Part shown: positions 12,735-22,689 of the stretch, in pieces
Position numbering within the stretch: position 1 is the stretch's first letter
Layout of the letters: each line of letters opens with the position of its first letter
Source: Tolypeutes matacus
Taxonomy: Eukaryota; Chordata; Mammalia; Cingulata; Chlamyphoridae
Direction of reading: 5' to 3'
Assembly: GCA_026826555.1 (NCBI GenBank)
Contig: JAKSZT010053923.1
Location: 1,921,992 to 1,985,991 of the forward strand
DNA length: 64,000 nt
Notes under the pieces: generated by a model
What the model was told of the DNA's origin: nothing
What the model saw: only the letters and a program-made list of their open reading frames with translations
The model's database searches: none
Made by a program: the position numbers and the translations under genes

Positions 12735-13575
12735 ATGGTCGGTCTCAAAGTGCCCTGCCTGGTCGCTCTGTCATCTCACTGGCTCATCATGAAGCTGGCC
12801 TGCACTCGCGGAGGGAGTTCCTGGTCCCAGTTCTGGATGGAGCAGAGAAACTCTCATGAACATACTGGGGGCATCTATGTTGACCATTCTGTCTGGTGGG
12901 ATCCTTACATACTGAACCAGGAAACATTGCTTTCCCAGAACTTGCCCTGTATGTAGAAGGCAGCCTACAGCAAAGATTTGCTGGCTTTGGGACACATAGT
13001 GCTGTGCCTAGGACCAAAGGGAAACAGTTTCCTGGGATAGAAGGGGTATTTGTATGCATGCAAGTGGGGGAATTCCTAGCGCCACACATCCATCCTCGGG
13101 ACAAGACACATGCACAGAAAGGACCAGGGACTACACTACCCTTTTGTCTCAAGCTATTCTCTCAATGCATTGATGGCTAACCTCAGAATGGGAGCTCTAG
13201 CTTAGGCCAATATGCAAAGACTGAGAAAGGTGTTTTCTTGCCCCGTCTTTTTTTTTTTTTTTTAATTTTAGTTAGGTCCTGGCATTAAAGGAAAGCTCTG
13301 TCATAATATCAGCTGGATACAAGCATAAGAAATAGATCTAAATTCCAACAATAACACATTAAACTATGAAAGTCCAGGTTTCAACGAAATACAAAACAAA
13401 AGAAGAAACAGAAAGTGAAGGCTCATGTAAAGCATTAGAAACCATCAATAAGGAAAATCGGAATTGGGATATACCAGACAAAGACTTATTAAAAATGGCC
13501 CTAAATCTGCTCAAAGGGCTAAATGGAAACATAGATAAAGAACTAAAGGACATTAGGAAAACTATATATGAACAC
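12735..13575 (+). mobile_element. HAL1/L1 5' half, copy 1
   Basis: 5'UTR-like sequence to about 13362, then ORF1 text in one open frame (EGSCKALETINKENRNW, LKDIRKTIYEH), the coiled-coil N-terminus of an L1/HAL1 ORF1 protein. It stops abruptly at 13575 where an LTR begins. HAL1 elements are L1 derivatives with ORF1 only, known to be abundant in armadillos. Compare copy 2 at about 14786. Confidence 0.7.
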
Positions 13576-13661
13576 TGTTTAAATTTGCTAAAAGCTGCTG
13601 GGAGCAATATACCAGAAATGGGTTGGCTTTTACAATGGTCATTTATTAGGTTAAAAGTTCT

Positions 13662-13933
13662 GGGAAGTGGATGTGGCTCAAGTGGTTGGGCTCCCGTCTA
13701 CCATATGGGAGGCCCCAGGTTCGATTCCTGGGGCCTCCTGGTGAAGGCAAGCTGGCCTGTAAGGCATGGAAAGCTGACAGCCTGCGCGGCACAGAGAACT
13801 AGCACAGCAAGATGACGCAACAAAGGGAGACAAGCAGATACAGAAAAACGCACAGCAAATGGACACAGTGAGCACAAGGGGTAAGGGGGGGGAGTGTAAA
13901 TAAATAAATAAAATAAATCTTTAAAAAAAAAAC
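13662..13933 (+). mobile_element. DAS-type SINE
   Basis: GGGAAGTGGATGTGGCTCAAGTGG head, B box GGTTCGATTCC at about 13719, spacer with GCACAGAGAACTAGCACAGC, then AAATAAATAAATAAAATAAATC and an A tail. No clear duplication, because the right flank starts with a short unrelated insertion ending in a CA microsatellite. Confidence 0.9.
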
Positions 13934-13972
13934 AAAACAAAAAACATTATGCCAAGTGAAGTCAACCAGATA

Positions 13973-13994
13973 CACACACACACACACACACACA
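13973..13994 (+). repeat. (CA)n microsatellite
   Basis: About eleven CA units, following a 30-bp L1-tail-like stretch (CATTATGCCAAGTGAAGTCAACC). Confidence 0.9.
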
Positions 13995-14447
13995 AAAGCT
14001 TATAGTTCTAAGGCTGTGAAAATGTTCAAATCAAGGCATCAGCAGAGATTCTGTCTCAACAAATTGTAGCTATGGGCAGTCAGGCACATGGCAGGGCATA
14101 GTGGCCACTCTGCCAGTCTCTGCCTTCTCCTCTAAACATACTTTCTCCCTGAGCTCAGCTGTGGGTGATCAAACTCATCTCTCCCCTCTCTTCTGGGACT
14201 AGTCTCTTTCAATCTCTTAGGAGCCTCTTTCCATATCTCTATACTCCACTGATTCCAGCCTCCAGCCTCCCAGACCTCTCTCTCAGCCTCTTGGGGTTTC
14301 TCTGTCTCTGCAGCTTTTTTCCTGTGTGTCTGTGGCTTTTTAGCCCCCCATTTATAAAAGACTCCAGTAAGAGGATTAAGACCCACCTTAGGTCCAGCAA
14401 TCTAATCAAAGGCCCTTAACTGAAGTAATCTAATCAAAAGTGATCTA

Positions 14448-14755
14448 GGGAGCAGATGTGGCTCAAGCAATTGAGCGCCTATCTCCCACATAGGAGGTCC
14501 TGGGTTCAGTTGCTTGTACCTCTTAAAGAAGACAAACAAACAACGAACAGACAACAAGCAAAAACAAAGCAAATGTGGCTCAAGAAGTTGAGCACCTGCC
14601 TCCCACACAGGAGGTCCTGGGTTCATTTCCAGTGCCCCCTAAAGAAAAAACAGACAACGAGCAGACAACAAGAAAAAAAGCAACGAGCAGATAGTGAGCA
14701 CAAACAACGAGTAAAAAAAATGAGCAAAACAGATGAGGGAGCCATTTCAGGGGAG
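14448..14755 (+). mobile_element. Dimeric tRNA-derived SINE
   Basis: Two successive tRNA-like heads (GGGAGCAGATGTGGCTCAAGC at 14448 and AGCAAATGTGGCTCAAGAAG at about 14569), each followed by a B-box-like GGGTTCA and A/CAACGAGCAGAC spacers. An 11-bp duplication AAAGTGATCTA flanks it at 14437-14447 and 14756-14766. Confidence 0.88.
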
Positions 14756-14785
14756 AAAGTGATCTAATCAAAAGCTCCGTTAATT

Positions 14786-16160
14786 GAATCAATTTTCAGC
14801 TGCCTGGGGCAAAAGATTGCTGGCTGTGGGACATACAGTGTAGCACCTGGGACTGGGAGGAAACACTATTTCCTAGGGGAAATGAGACATTTGAATATGT
14901 GTAAATGGGGAGAATTCCTGGCATTCAAGGAAATCTTTGTCATAACACTAGCTGGATATTTTCAGGAACAGACACCACAGTGACTAAATTCCAGAGATAA
15001 CATGTTAAAAGATCAAAATGTCCAGTGTGCCACAAAAGATTACAAGACATACAAAGAAACTGGAAATGATGGCCCATGCAAAAGAGCAAGATAAAGCATT
15101 AGAAACCATCAATAAGGAGGAACAGGCTTTAAACATACCAGATAAAGGCTTTTAAAACAATTGTCCTAAATATGCTCAAAGAGCTAAAGGAAAACATGGA
15201 CAAAAAACTAAAGGAAATCAGGAAAACAACATATGAACAAAAAGAGAATATCAATAAAGACATAGGAATTTTAAAAGGACCCAAGCAGAGCTGAAGACCA
15301 TAGTAACAGAAATAAAAAATTCCCTAGAGAGGTTCAACAGCAGATTGGAGATGCTAGAAGAAGAAATCAGTGAACTTGAAGATAAGACCATTGAAATCAC
15401 TTAATCAGAGGAGCAGAAAGTGAAAAAGATGGAAAAAAGTGAACAGAACCTGAGAGACCTGTGGAACACCATCAAGCATAGCAATATATGCATTGTGGGA
15501 GTCCCTGAAGAAGAAAGAAAGGGGCAGAAAGAATATTTTAAGAAATAATGACTGAAAACACACCAAATTTAGTGAAAGAAATGAATATACACAGCCAAGA
15601 CACTCAATGAACTCCAAACAGGATAAAACCAAATAGACCCACACTGTGACATATTATAGTCAAACTATCAAATGCCAACAATAGAGAATTCTGAAAGCTG
15701 CAAGAAAGAAGCAATGTGTCATGTACAAGGGATCTTCAATAAGTTCAAATGCCAATTTCACATCAGAATCTATGGAAGCCAGAAGGCAATGGGATGACAT
15801 ATTTAAAGTGCTGAAAACATAAAATTGCCAATCAAAAATTATATATGTGGCAAAACTGTTTTTCAAAAACAAGGGAGAAATAAGACATTCCCAGATAAAC
15901 AAAAGCTGAGGGAGTTCATCACCACTAGATTGGCCTTACAAGAAATGCTAAAAGGATTTCTTTAAGTTGAGAGGAAAAGGACAATAGACAATAGATCAAA
16001 GCCACATGAGGAAATAAAGATCTCTGGTAAAGTTAACAACATGTGTAAATATAACTGCTAGTACTATTGTATTTTTGGTTTGTAACTCCACTTTTTAATT
16101 CTTACAAGATCTAAAAGGCAAATGAATATGGTGAAAATTGGCAATAGAGTAAATATCACC
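14786..16160 (+). mobile_element. HAL1 copy 2 (5'UTR, ORF1, 3' part)
   Basis: Starts with 5'UTR text parallel to copy 1 (GCTGGCTGTGGGACATACAGTG against 12978), then ORF1 from about 15080 (AAGCATTAGAAACCATCAATAAGG), coiled-coil region, RNA-binding region to about 15960, and the HAL1 3' text GAAATAAAGATCTCTGGTAAAG with TTTTGGTTTGTAACTCCACTTTTT. No ORF2 follows, as expected of HAL1. Frameshifts and stops throughout. Confidence 0.75.
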
Positions 16161-17129
16161 ATTGGATACTGCTAGTCAAATCCTTACAAGAGACCAAGCT
16201 CTGAGTGACTGTGTATTTGATACCTTAACAGAAATTTTCAGTTCAACAGTATAATGATGTTGTCTGGTTGACCTAAACATATCAGAAACAGTTGTTAAAG
16301 GGAGGGATGAGGTCAAGGTTTCAAATACACACTTCAATTATGGCATGAAGGACATGAAAGTTTCTATGTGTGTACTCAAAGAAACTTACTTCTTGTAGTC
16401 ACAGACTTGAGATTTCTGAAAATCAGAGCCAGAGTCTTATGCAAGTGGCTGAATTGCAATGTAAATCGAGTTTTCAGCATTTCAAGGTGTCTGCTGTTCA
16501 AGTAAGGACATTAATTGGAAATGAATGGGATCCTGAAAATTGGAATGGGGAAATTCCAATGCAGCTGCAGACTTTCAGGAGTAAACACTTACCTAGATAG
16601 GACTCTCAGACCTGAAGTTACGTGGCACTAGTTGGACCATTTACCCTTTTTTGCTCAGGTATGTCTCAGGAGAAGGGGACACCCTATCAATTGGGAGTTG
16701 GGTTCTGAAACTCTGGCTTGAGCTTTACCTGTGGGTCCTCCCCCACTTCCTGACTGCCTAAACCTAAGAATCTGATTTTTACTGATTTTATTATAGAGAT
16801 TGGGTCACACAACTGTGGGATTAGCAAGTCCAAATTCCATAGGGCAAGCTGCAAGTTGGAAACTCTGATGAAGATTTTGATGAATTCTCCAGAAGCTGGC
16901 TGACTGAAGTAGAGACAGAAATTCTAATTCCTATTCAATCATATTCTAACTCTTATAGGAATTAGAGTAGGATTATATATTGTGTAGTCCTCTGGTTTCT
17001 ACCATACATCAGAATTCAAAGCAAGGAGGATATGTCCTTTTATTAGTAGTAAGGGAAAACTTTAATGGGGGATGTCTTATGTCATCCTCTTGATGATGTC
17101 ACCTCACTCTCCGTCATTTTTTAAAAACA
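16161..17129. other. Unassigned sequence
   Basis: No gene recognised. 16370-16600 is open for 76 codons on the plus strand but resembles nothing I know. 16780-16990 has repeat-like text (GGGTCACACAACTGTGGGATTAGCAAGTCC) that recalls old LTR/MER elements. Treated as unidentified old repeat or unique sequence. Confidence 0.4.
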
Positions 17130-17361
17130 ATATTGACAGATATAGAATTCTTCACTATCAATTTTTCTCTCTTGCCCCTCTGCCCTCTCATCTCCATGGC
17201 TTTTTTAAAATGAGAAATTAGCACTTAATCTTATTGAAGATCCCTTGTATGTCACCAATAGCTTCTCTCTTGCTGCTTTTAGTATCCTATCTTTCTCTTT
17301 GGCTTCCACCAGTTTGGTCTAGGTCTCTTTGAGTTTATCCAATTTGAATTGTGTTGGATTT
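17130..17361 (-). mobile_element. L1/HAL1 ORF1 fragment
   Basis: Reverse-strand text matching the L1/HAL1 ORF1 C-terminal coding region (CTTGTATGTCACCAATAGCTTC, TCTTGCTGCTTTTAGTATCC, TCTTTGAGTTTATCC). Short and frame-broken. Confidence 0.65.
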
Positions 17362-18126
17362 ATACGGGAAAAAAAAATACCCACAGTTAACATCACACTC
17401 AATTGTGAAAGGCTGAAAACTTTCCCTTGCAGTTCAGGAGTAAGACAAGGATGCCTGCTGTCACCACCATTATTCAACATTGTACTGGAAGTTATAGCCA
17501 AAGGAATTAAGAAAGAAAAAAATGAGGGATCCAAATTGCACAGGAAGAAATCAAATTTTTATTATTTGCACATGACATGATCATATATATAGAAAATCCT
17601 GAAAAATCCACAACAAAGCTACTAGAGCTAATAAATGAATTCATTAAAGTGTGTGTGGGGGTGTACCAGATCAACATGGAAATATCAGTAGTGTTTCTGT
17701 ACAGTAGTAATGAACATTCTGAAGAGGAAATCAAGAAAAAATTTCATTTCCAGTAGCAAATAGAATAAAATATTTAGGAATAACTTTAACAAATTATCTA
17801 GGAATTGTACATGGAAAACTATAAAACATTTCTAAAAGAAATCAAAGAAGACCTAAGTAAATGAAAAACATTCTGTATTCATGGATTGGAAGATTAAATA
17901 TTGTTAGGATGTCAATTCTACCCAAAGCAATCTACACATTCATTGCAATCTCATCAAAATTCTAACAGCCTTCTTTGTAGAAATGGAAAAGCCAATCATC
18001 AAATATATATGGAAGAAGGGGTCCCAAACAGCCAAAACCCTCTTGATGAGGAAGAATGACAATGGAAGACTCAGATTTCCTGATTTTAAAACTTATTACA
18101 ATGATAAGTAATCAAAACTGCATGGT

Positions 18127-18268
18127 ATTTTATGATGATGTTCTTTCATAAATTATAACAAATGTGTCACAACAATGTAAGGTACTGGTGGTGGGGCAAT
18201 GTATGGGAATCTTGTATAGTATGCATGATTGTTTTGTAAACTCATAACTTCTCAAAAAAAAAAAAAAA
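18127..18268 (+). mobile_element. Short L1 3' tail insertion
   Basis: 142-bp L1-type tail (ATTATAACAAATGTGTCACAACAATGTAAGG ... TTGTTTTGTAAACTCATAAC) with a 15-nt A run, flanked by AAAACTGCATGG and AAAACTGCCTGG. Confidence 0.75.
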
Positions 18269-18359
18269 CTGCCTGGGGCAGGCACAAAGAAAGACATTTA
18301 ACAATGGAATCAAATTTAGAGTTCAGAAATAAACCCTCACATCTCTGGTCAAATGATTT

Positions 18360-18833
18360 TTTTTCACAGTGAGCAAAATTTATTATTATTATTATTATTA
18401 TTATATTTTTAATGATAATCATGGTGGTGAGTTAAAAAGCAGTTTATAGAACAAAAAATACAATCATACTCATAATTAAAGTAATGCAAATTAAAATAAT
18501 TGTGCAATTGATTTATTCAATTATTGAACACTTATTGTGTGCTAGGCACTATCCTATGTCCTAAGATATAGCAGGAACTAAAGCCAAATCATTACCTTCC
18601 AAGAGCTTATATTTTAGTTGGGGAGACAAAATAAACAAACGAATAAATGATAGTTTCAAGCTCATAATTGGAATCCTGGCTGAAGCCTAGCCCACAGTGC
18701 ATCCCACTTGATGTTCATTTTCTTTTGTGCCCAAATTCATAACCAAGATTGATATATATGGAAGTTGGGGAAAGCCAAGTAGATGGACAAGAACATTACA
18801 ATTTTGTCACAGAGCCATGTTAACTTTCCCATC
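18360..18833 (-). pseudogene. Retrocopy of an unidentified transcript 3' end
   Basis: A 474-bp minus-strand insertion bounded by TCTGGTCAAATGATTTTT at about 18341-18358 and TCTAGTCAAATGATTTTT at 18833-18850. AATAAA lies about 15 nt before its 3' end, as in a polyadenylated RNA. It contains an L2-like segment (TTGAACACTTATTGTGTGCTAGGCACTATCC at 18524-18554 on the plus strand) and a TTA microsatellite. No coding region recognised, so it looks like a 5'-truncated copy of a 3'UTR. Confidence 0.65.
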
Positions 18834-19100
18834 TAGTCAAATGATTTTTGATGGATGCCAAGTCCACTCAATGGGGAAAGAAAAGTCTCTTCAACAAATG
18901 GTGCTGGGAAAACTGGATATCCATACGGAAAAGAATGAAGGTGGACCCTAATCTCAACTCAATATGGATCAAAGACCTAAATATAAGCAGCAAAATTTAA
19001 AAAACTCCTAGAAGAAAACATAGGGAAGCATCTTCAGGACCTTGTGTTAGCAATGGTTCCTTGGGCTTTACACCAAGAGCAAAAGCAATAAAAGGAAAAA

Positions 19101-19284
19101 AAATAGATAAATTGTACTTTTTATCTATTTTATCAGAGTGAACCGGGATGTAGGGATCACCCTACTTCTATAGCACTTGCACATCATTTGGTAAATGCAA
19201 ATTTTAGTTCACACATGAAATATATTTCTGAGTTTGAATAATATCCTTAAAATTTTTTAAAAATTAGTCTTCTCTTCCAATAAC
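19101..19284. other. Unassigned AT-rich sequence
   Basis: Between the L1 remnant and the MIR. Nothing recognised. Confidence 0.4.
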
Positions 19285-19455
19285 TTTATATATGTGTTAT
19301 GGAATTTAATTTAATCCTCACAATGCTGCCTCTAGGGGGGTACTATTATTATCCCCATTTTTTCAGATGAGCTCAGGAGGCTGAGAAAGGTTGAGGAACA
19401 TATTCAAGGTCACACAGTGTGTAAAACAATCAAGATTTGAACCCAGGCAGTCAGA
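19285..19455 (-). repeat. MIR SINE
   Basis: Classic MIR text in reverse orientation: TTTAATCCTCACAATGCTGCC, TACTATTATTATCCCCATTTT, CAAGGTCACACAGTGTG, GATTTGAACCCAGGCAGTC. Confidence 0.9.
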
Positions 19456-19905
19456 CCAAGCAGGGCATATGCTTCATGGCTGGGTGACACCACCTCTCCT
19501 AAGAGGGGTGCTAAGCCCTCACTCTGCTCACATCTATAGGACCTCAGCAACTCGGTCCAACTGCTCAGGGGCTCAGAATTATGATCAGCCCTTTGTCATG
19601 GCCAGCTACCACTGGATGCTTCCAGCAGACTCTCTCCATCTCAAATATTCCAGACCCTGGATCAGATCCTGGAGGCAGTTGCTGCTACCTGGAGAGTGGG
19701 ATAAGAGGAAAGAAAGAGTCTTTCTGGAGCCCTTCAGGAGGTTCACCTGGACATCATGTGTGACTATCTTGGGGTAGACATGGAATGTCTTCTCCAAAGT
19801 CTGGTGGTCCCTGGCTTTTCCTAGAGCACCTCCCCTTTTCCTGGAGCACCGACCAGCCACAACCCCTTCCTACAGGCTTTCCCCATCCAGCCTTTTTTTT
19901 TTTTT
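19456..19905. other. Unassigned, probably unique sequence
   Basis: Moderately GC-rich. Overlapping open frames of 60-128 codons occur on both strands, with no family I recognise. No splice or promoter signal stands out. Confidence 0.4.
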
Positions 19906-20015
19906 TAATTATGATATTTATTGAACATCTTATTTTAATATAAGTGCTAGACACATTGCCCAATGCTTCATATGCATTGTCTCATTTAATTGTCACCACA
20001 AGCTATTCTAGTTCT
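19906..20015 (-). repeat. L2/MIR-like 3' end
   Basis: GATATTTATTGAACATCTTATTTTAATATAAGTGCTAGACAC ... GCATTGTCTCATTTAATTGTCACC is the shared L2/MIR 3' terminal text in reverse. Confidence 0.6.
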
Positions 20016-20224
20016 CTTGCCTTTCCTTCTGAATTTTAAAATAAATGTCAATTTCTACAAAAAAATATCAGTACAGCAGTTTAATTTATAGATTAATTCA
20101 GAGTAAAGTGACATAACATCAAGACTTCTGATACATTAAAAAGGTATATCTCTCTATTCATCTAGGTACTCTATATCTTTTCATTTAGATACTCTTTTAT
20201 TTCTCATAGTGATACTTTATAGTT

Positions 20225-20350
20225 TCTATTTTTTTAAATAAATGTTTTCATTAGAGATTTGTGGGGTTACAGAACAATCATACATAAAATGAAGGATTCC
20301 CAAATATCACCCCACCACCAACATGGTGCCCTAGTGTAGAATATTTGTTA
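20225..20350 (-). mobile_element. L1-type 3' tail fragment
   Basis: AAATAAATGTTTTCATTAGAGATTTGTGGGGTTACAGAACAATCATACATAAAATG is reverse-strand L1 tail text, with CACCCCACCACCAACATGG. Confidence 0.55.
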
Positions 20351-20430
20351 CCATTTATAATTTATTACTTTTTTAAAAATTGTGGGTAAAAATCAAATTT
20401 TTCACAATACAAACCAATATTTGTAAAATG

Positions 20431-20534
20431 ATATATAAATATATATGCATATATGTGCATTTGCTTACATAAATGTTNNNNNNNNNNATATATAAATATA
20501 TATGCATATATGTGCATTTGCTTACATAAATGTT
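20431..20534. other. Assembly gap flanked by an identical 47-bp repeat
   Basis: Ten N at 20478-20487. The 47 bases before the gap (20431-20477) are repeated exactly after it (20488-20534). The most economical reading is two contigs that overlap by 47 bp and were not merged, so the true sequence probably has one copy and no gap. Confidence 0.9.
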
Positions 20535-20544
20535 ATATACATAT

Positions 20545-20712
20545 ATATATATTTTAAAGATGCTTAGATTACATAAATGTTACACAAAAATTACAGGGAT
20601 TCCCATGTTCCCCTCCTCCACACCTCCCATAACATCCCACATAAACATCTCTCATTAGTGTGGCACATCACCTGCAATGGATATACACATCCTGGGGCTT
20701 TGCTACTAAGCA
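20545..20712 (-). mobile_element. 3' tail of repeat X (minus)
   Basis: ATTACAGGGATTCCCATGTTCCCC ... CATTAGTGTGGCACATCACC parallels 51309-51400, the reverse strand of the X tail. It lies back-to-back with the plus X copy that follows. Confidence 0.65.
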
Positions 20713-21790
20713 TGGACCTTGAATAAAAGGGGGAAAAAATAAAGACAAATGAGTTCATGATGTGGTTAAGAGACTTCAAAGAGAGTCAGGACAGGGAAAC
20801 GGATGTGGCTCAAGAGGTTCGGTGTCCGTCTACCATATGGAGAGACCAGGGTTCGATCCTTGGTACCTCCCGGTAAAAAAAAAAAAAAAAAAAAAAGAGA
20901 GAGAGAGTCAGGAGGTCATCCCAGAGGTAACGCTTATGCACACCTCAGTAGGATCTCATAGATCACCAAAGTGGATATCACCCCACACAAAGGGGCTCCT
21001 GAGGGCTCTGGAGACACCCAGGCCCTATATAAGGGGGGATAGCTCCAGAGATTGATGCCTTATGAGTGGGCAATACTTTGGAATCTGTGCTCCTGAGAGT
21101 GTCAGAGTTGGACTCAAATAAGTCCTCCCTGCACATGGTCCATCAGTCCCTTCTATTCAAACTTATATGTGATGCTGGAGTTCGTAGGTGTACTTCCAGA
21201 GACTGGAGCCATTGGCCTGCCCATGGGCCAGCTGTGCCTGGATTCTCGGTGGAACTGCAACTCCTACTCTACAGCTCAATGGACTCACCCAAGTCACCTG
21301 GTGAGGAGGCGACAATGGACAAAGGCCATCCCAGGGAATGGAGAGAGCCTGCAGCTGCAGGCAGGATAATCCCATCCACCGTATCCATGGGTTATAAGCC
21401 CACTCTCACATGGAGGTGGAGTGGACATCACCATCCCAGACTCCTCAGGACTGGGGGAAGAGCTATGGACTAGAGTGGACTTAATGGTATTCTGTTTTAA
21501 TATAAGTGCTGTGTAATTGTGATTCAAGCAATGGAGGAAATTATAACAGTGAGGTGGAGCCAGTGGCCACTAGATGCTTTCGGGGCAGGGAAGAGAAAAG
21601 CAGTTGTAATACAGGGGCTTTTTCAGGATTTAGGAATTATCCTGAGTGACATTACAATGACAGATATGGGGCATTTTACATCAGCATATAACATGCAGAA
21701 ATGTGTGGGAGAGAGTGTGGTCTATAATGTGAACTATGGTCCAGCCTTTTGTTTTGATTCCTGAATGGAGGCGGAAGCTTAGAGGTGGAG
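20713..21790 (+). mobile_element. Repeat X, copy with nested SINE
   Basis: Collinear with 39449-40450 and 53216-54310: GGAGGTCATCCCAGAGGTAACGCTTATGCACACCTCAG, CTCCTGAGGGCTCTGGAGAC, CAACTCCTACTCTACAGC, GTGGACATCACCATCCCAGA, GGACTAGAGTGGACTT and more. No long frame corresponds across copies, so it is non-coding. More diverged than the other two plus copies. Confidence 0.75.
20794..20896 (+). mobile_element. Short DAS-type SINE
   Basis: GGGAAACGGATGTGGCTCAAGAGG head, B box GGGTTCGATCCTTGG, TACCTCCCGGTAAA then an A tail of over 20. Flanks share AGAGAGTCAGGA (about 20780-20792 and 20902-20913). Confidence 0.93.
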
Positions 21791-22632
21791 TTTGGAATAG
21801 AATAGCATAAGGAAACAAGATGCCACAAGAATGGGGAAAGGGTGGAACAGAGAAAAGGATAAGACGTCAGACATGGGTGACCTCAAAGCGATAGAGGGCT
21901 GAGACCTAGGTACCCTTTGTATCGTTGAGCCTGACTCTGGGGTTCTGGGGGCTTAGCTGGGGTGAGGGTGGCAACTGAGGTTCTGGAGCAGTGGTGGGGA
22001 AGGTAGACTGAGCAGATGCTGAACTGGTGGGTTTGGTTTGCCCATTCAGGGGACCCAGAGCCAACAGCTGGAGAGCTTTTCCCAGAAAGAAGCTGGCTCT
22101 CAATAGATAAGTAGTCTAAGGGGCAAGGCAGGTAGAGTGGGCACAGGGGTGAGGGAGGTCAAAACTGGGAGACTCCTGGGTCCTGGGGGAGGTAGGTCCT
22201 GGAGGGATTGAACTTCTATGTCCTGGAGGTAATTGAGGCAGGGACAGAATTCCTGAGACTGGGACACCAGACTGCTGGAACTGCCCATCCTTCTTCCCTG
22301 GGGTAAGAGGGAGGTGGGGCTCAAAGCAAAGACTGAGGTCCCTTGAGATTTCGCCTGTCAGCTGCTCTCTACTCTCCTATAGCCCCTCCCAATCCTCTGG
22401 TGCAGGGGAGGAGGGAGCCCACGGGAACAGGGACAAGAGGCGAGGGAGAGGAAGGAGGAGGGGAGGTGGGGAAAAGGGAAGGAGGAGGGGAGCTGCCCTC
22501 AAAATCCTGGTTCCCTGGCCTGCCCACTGTAGCCCTCTCTGGGTTAGTTTTCCTCATACTAAACCAGGAATACTTTGCCTTCACAAACAGTATTGCCACA
22601 CTAGTATCAGGCTGATATCCACAAAGGATTTT
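21791..22632. other. Unassigned, mostly unique sequence
   Basis: Purine-rich stretches (GGGAGAGGAAGGAGGAGGGGAGG near 22440-22490). Open frames at 21906-22103, 22100-22324, 22343-22615 and 22369-22599 arise from GC- and GA-biased sequence, and none shows a known domain. Confidence 0.45.
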
Positions 22633-22637
22633 TTAAA

Positions 22638-22689
<52 letters not shown>

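Larger units (their letters stand above)
13576..14785 (-). mobile_element. LTR with two nested SINEs
   Basis: TGTTTAAATTTGCTAAAAGC...ATTTATTAGGTTAAAAGTTC, interrupted by SINE 13662-13933, then TTATAGTTCTAAGGCTGTGA and a TC-rich body to AATCTAATCAAAAG, with a second SINE at 14448-14755. Same LTR type as 6732-7191. The far end is lost where HAL1 copy 2 starts. Confidence 0.6.
17362..19100 (+). mobile_element. 5'-truncated L1 ORF2, twice interrupted
   Basis: ORF2 RT text begins at about 17376 ([26 protein letters not shown]), passes a degenerate FADD-equivalent (FAHDM) near 17570, and continues to 18126, 18269-18359 and 18834-19100. It is split by an L1 tail (18127-18268) and a retrocopy (18360-18833), each with duplicated target bases. 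The 3' end is missing. Frames are broken. Confidence 0.85.
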
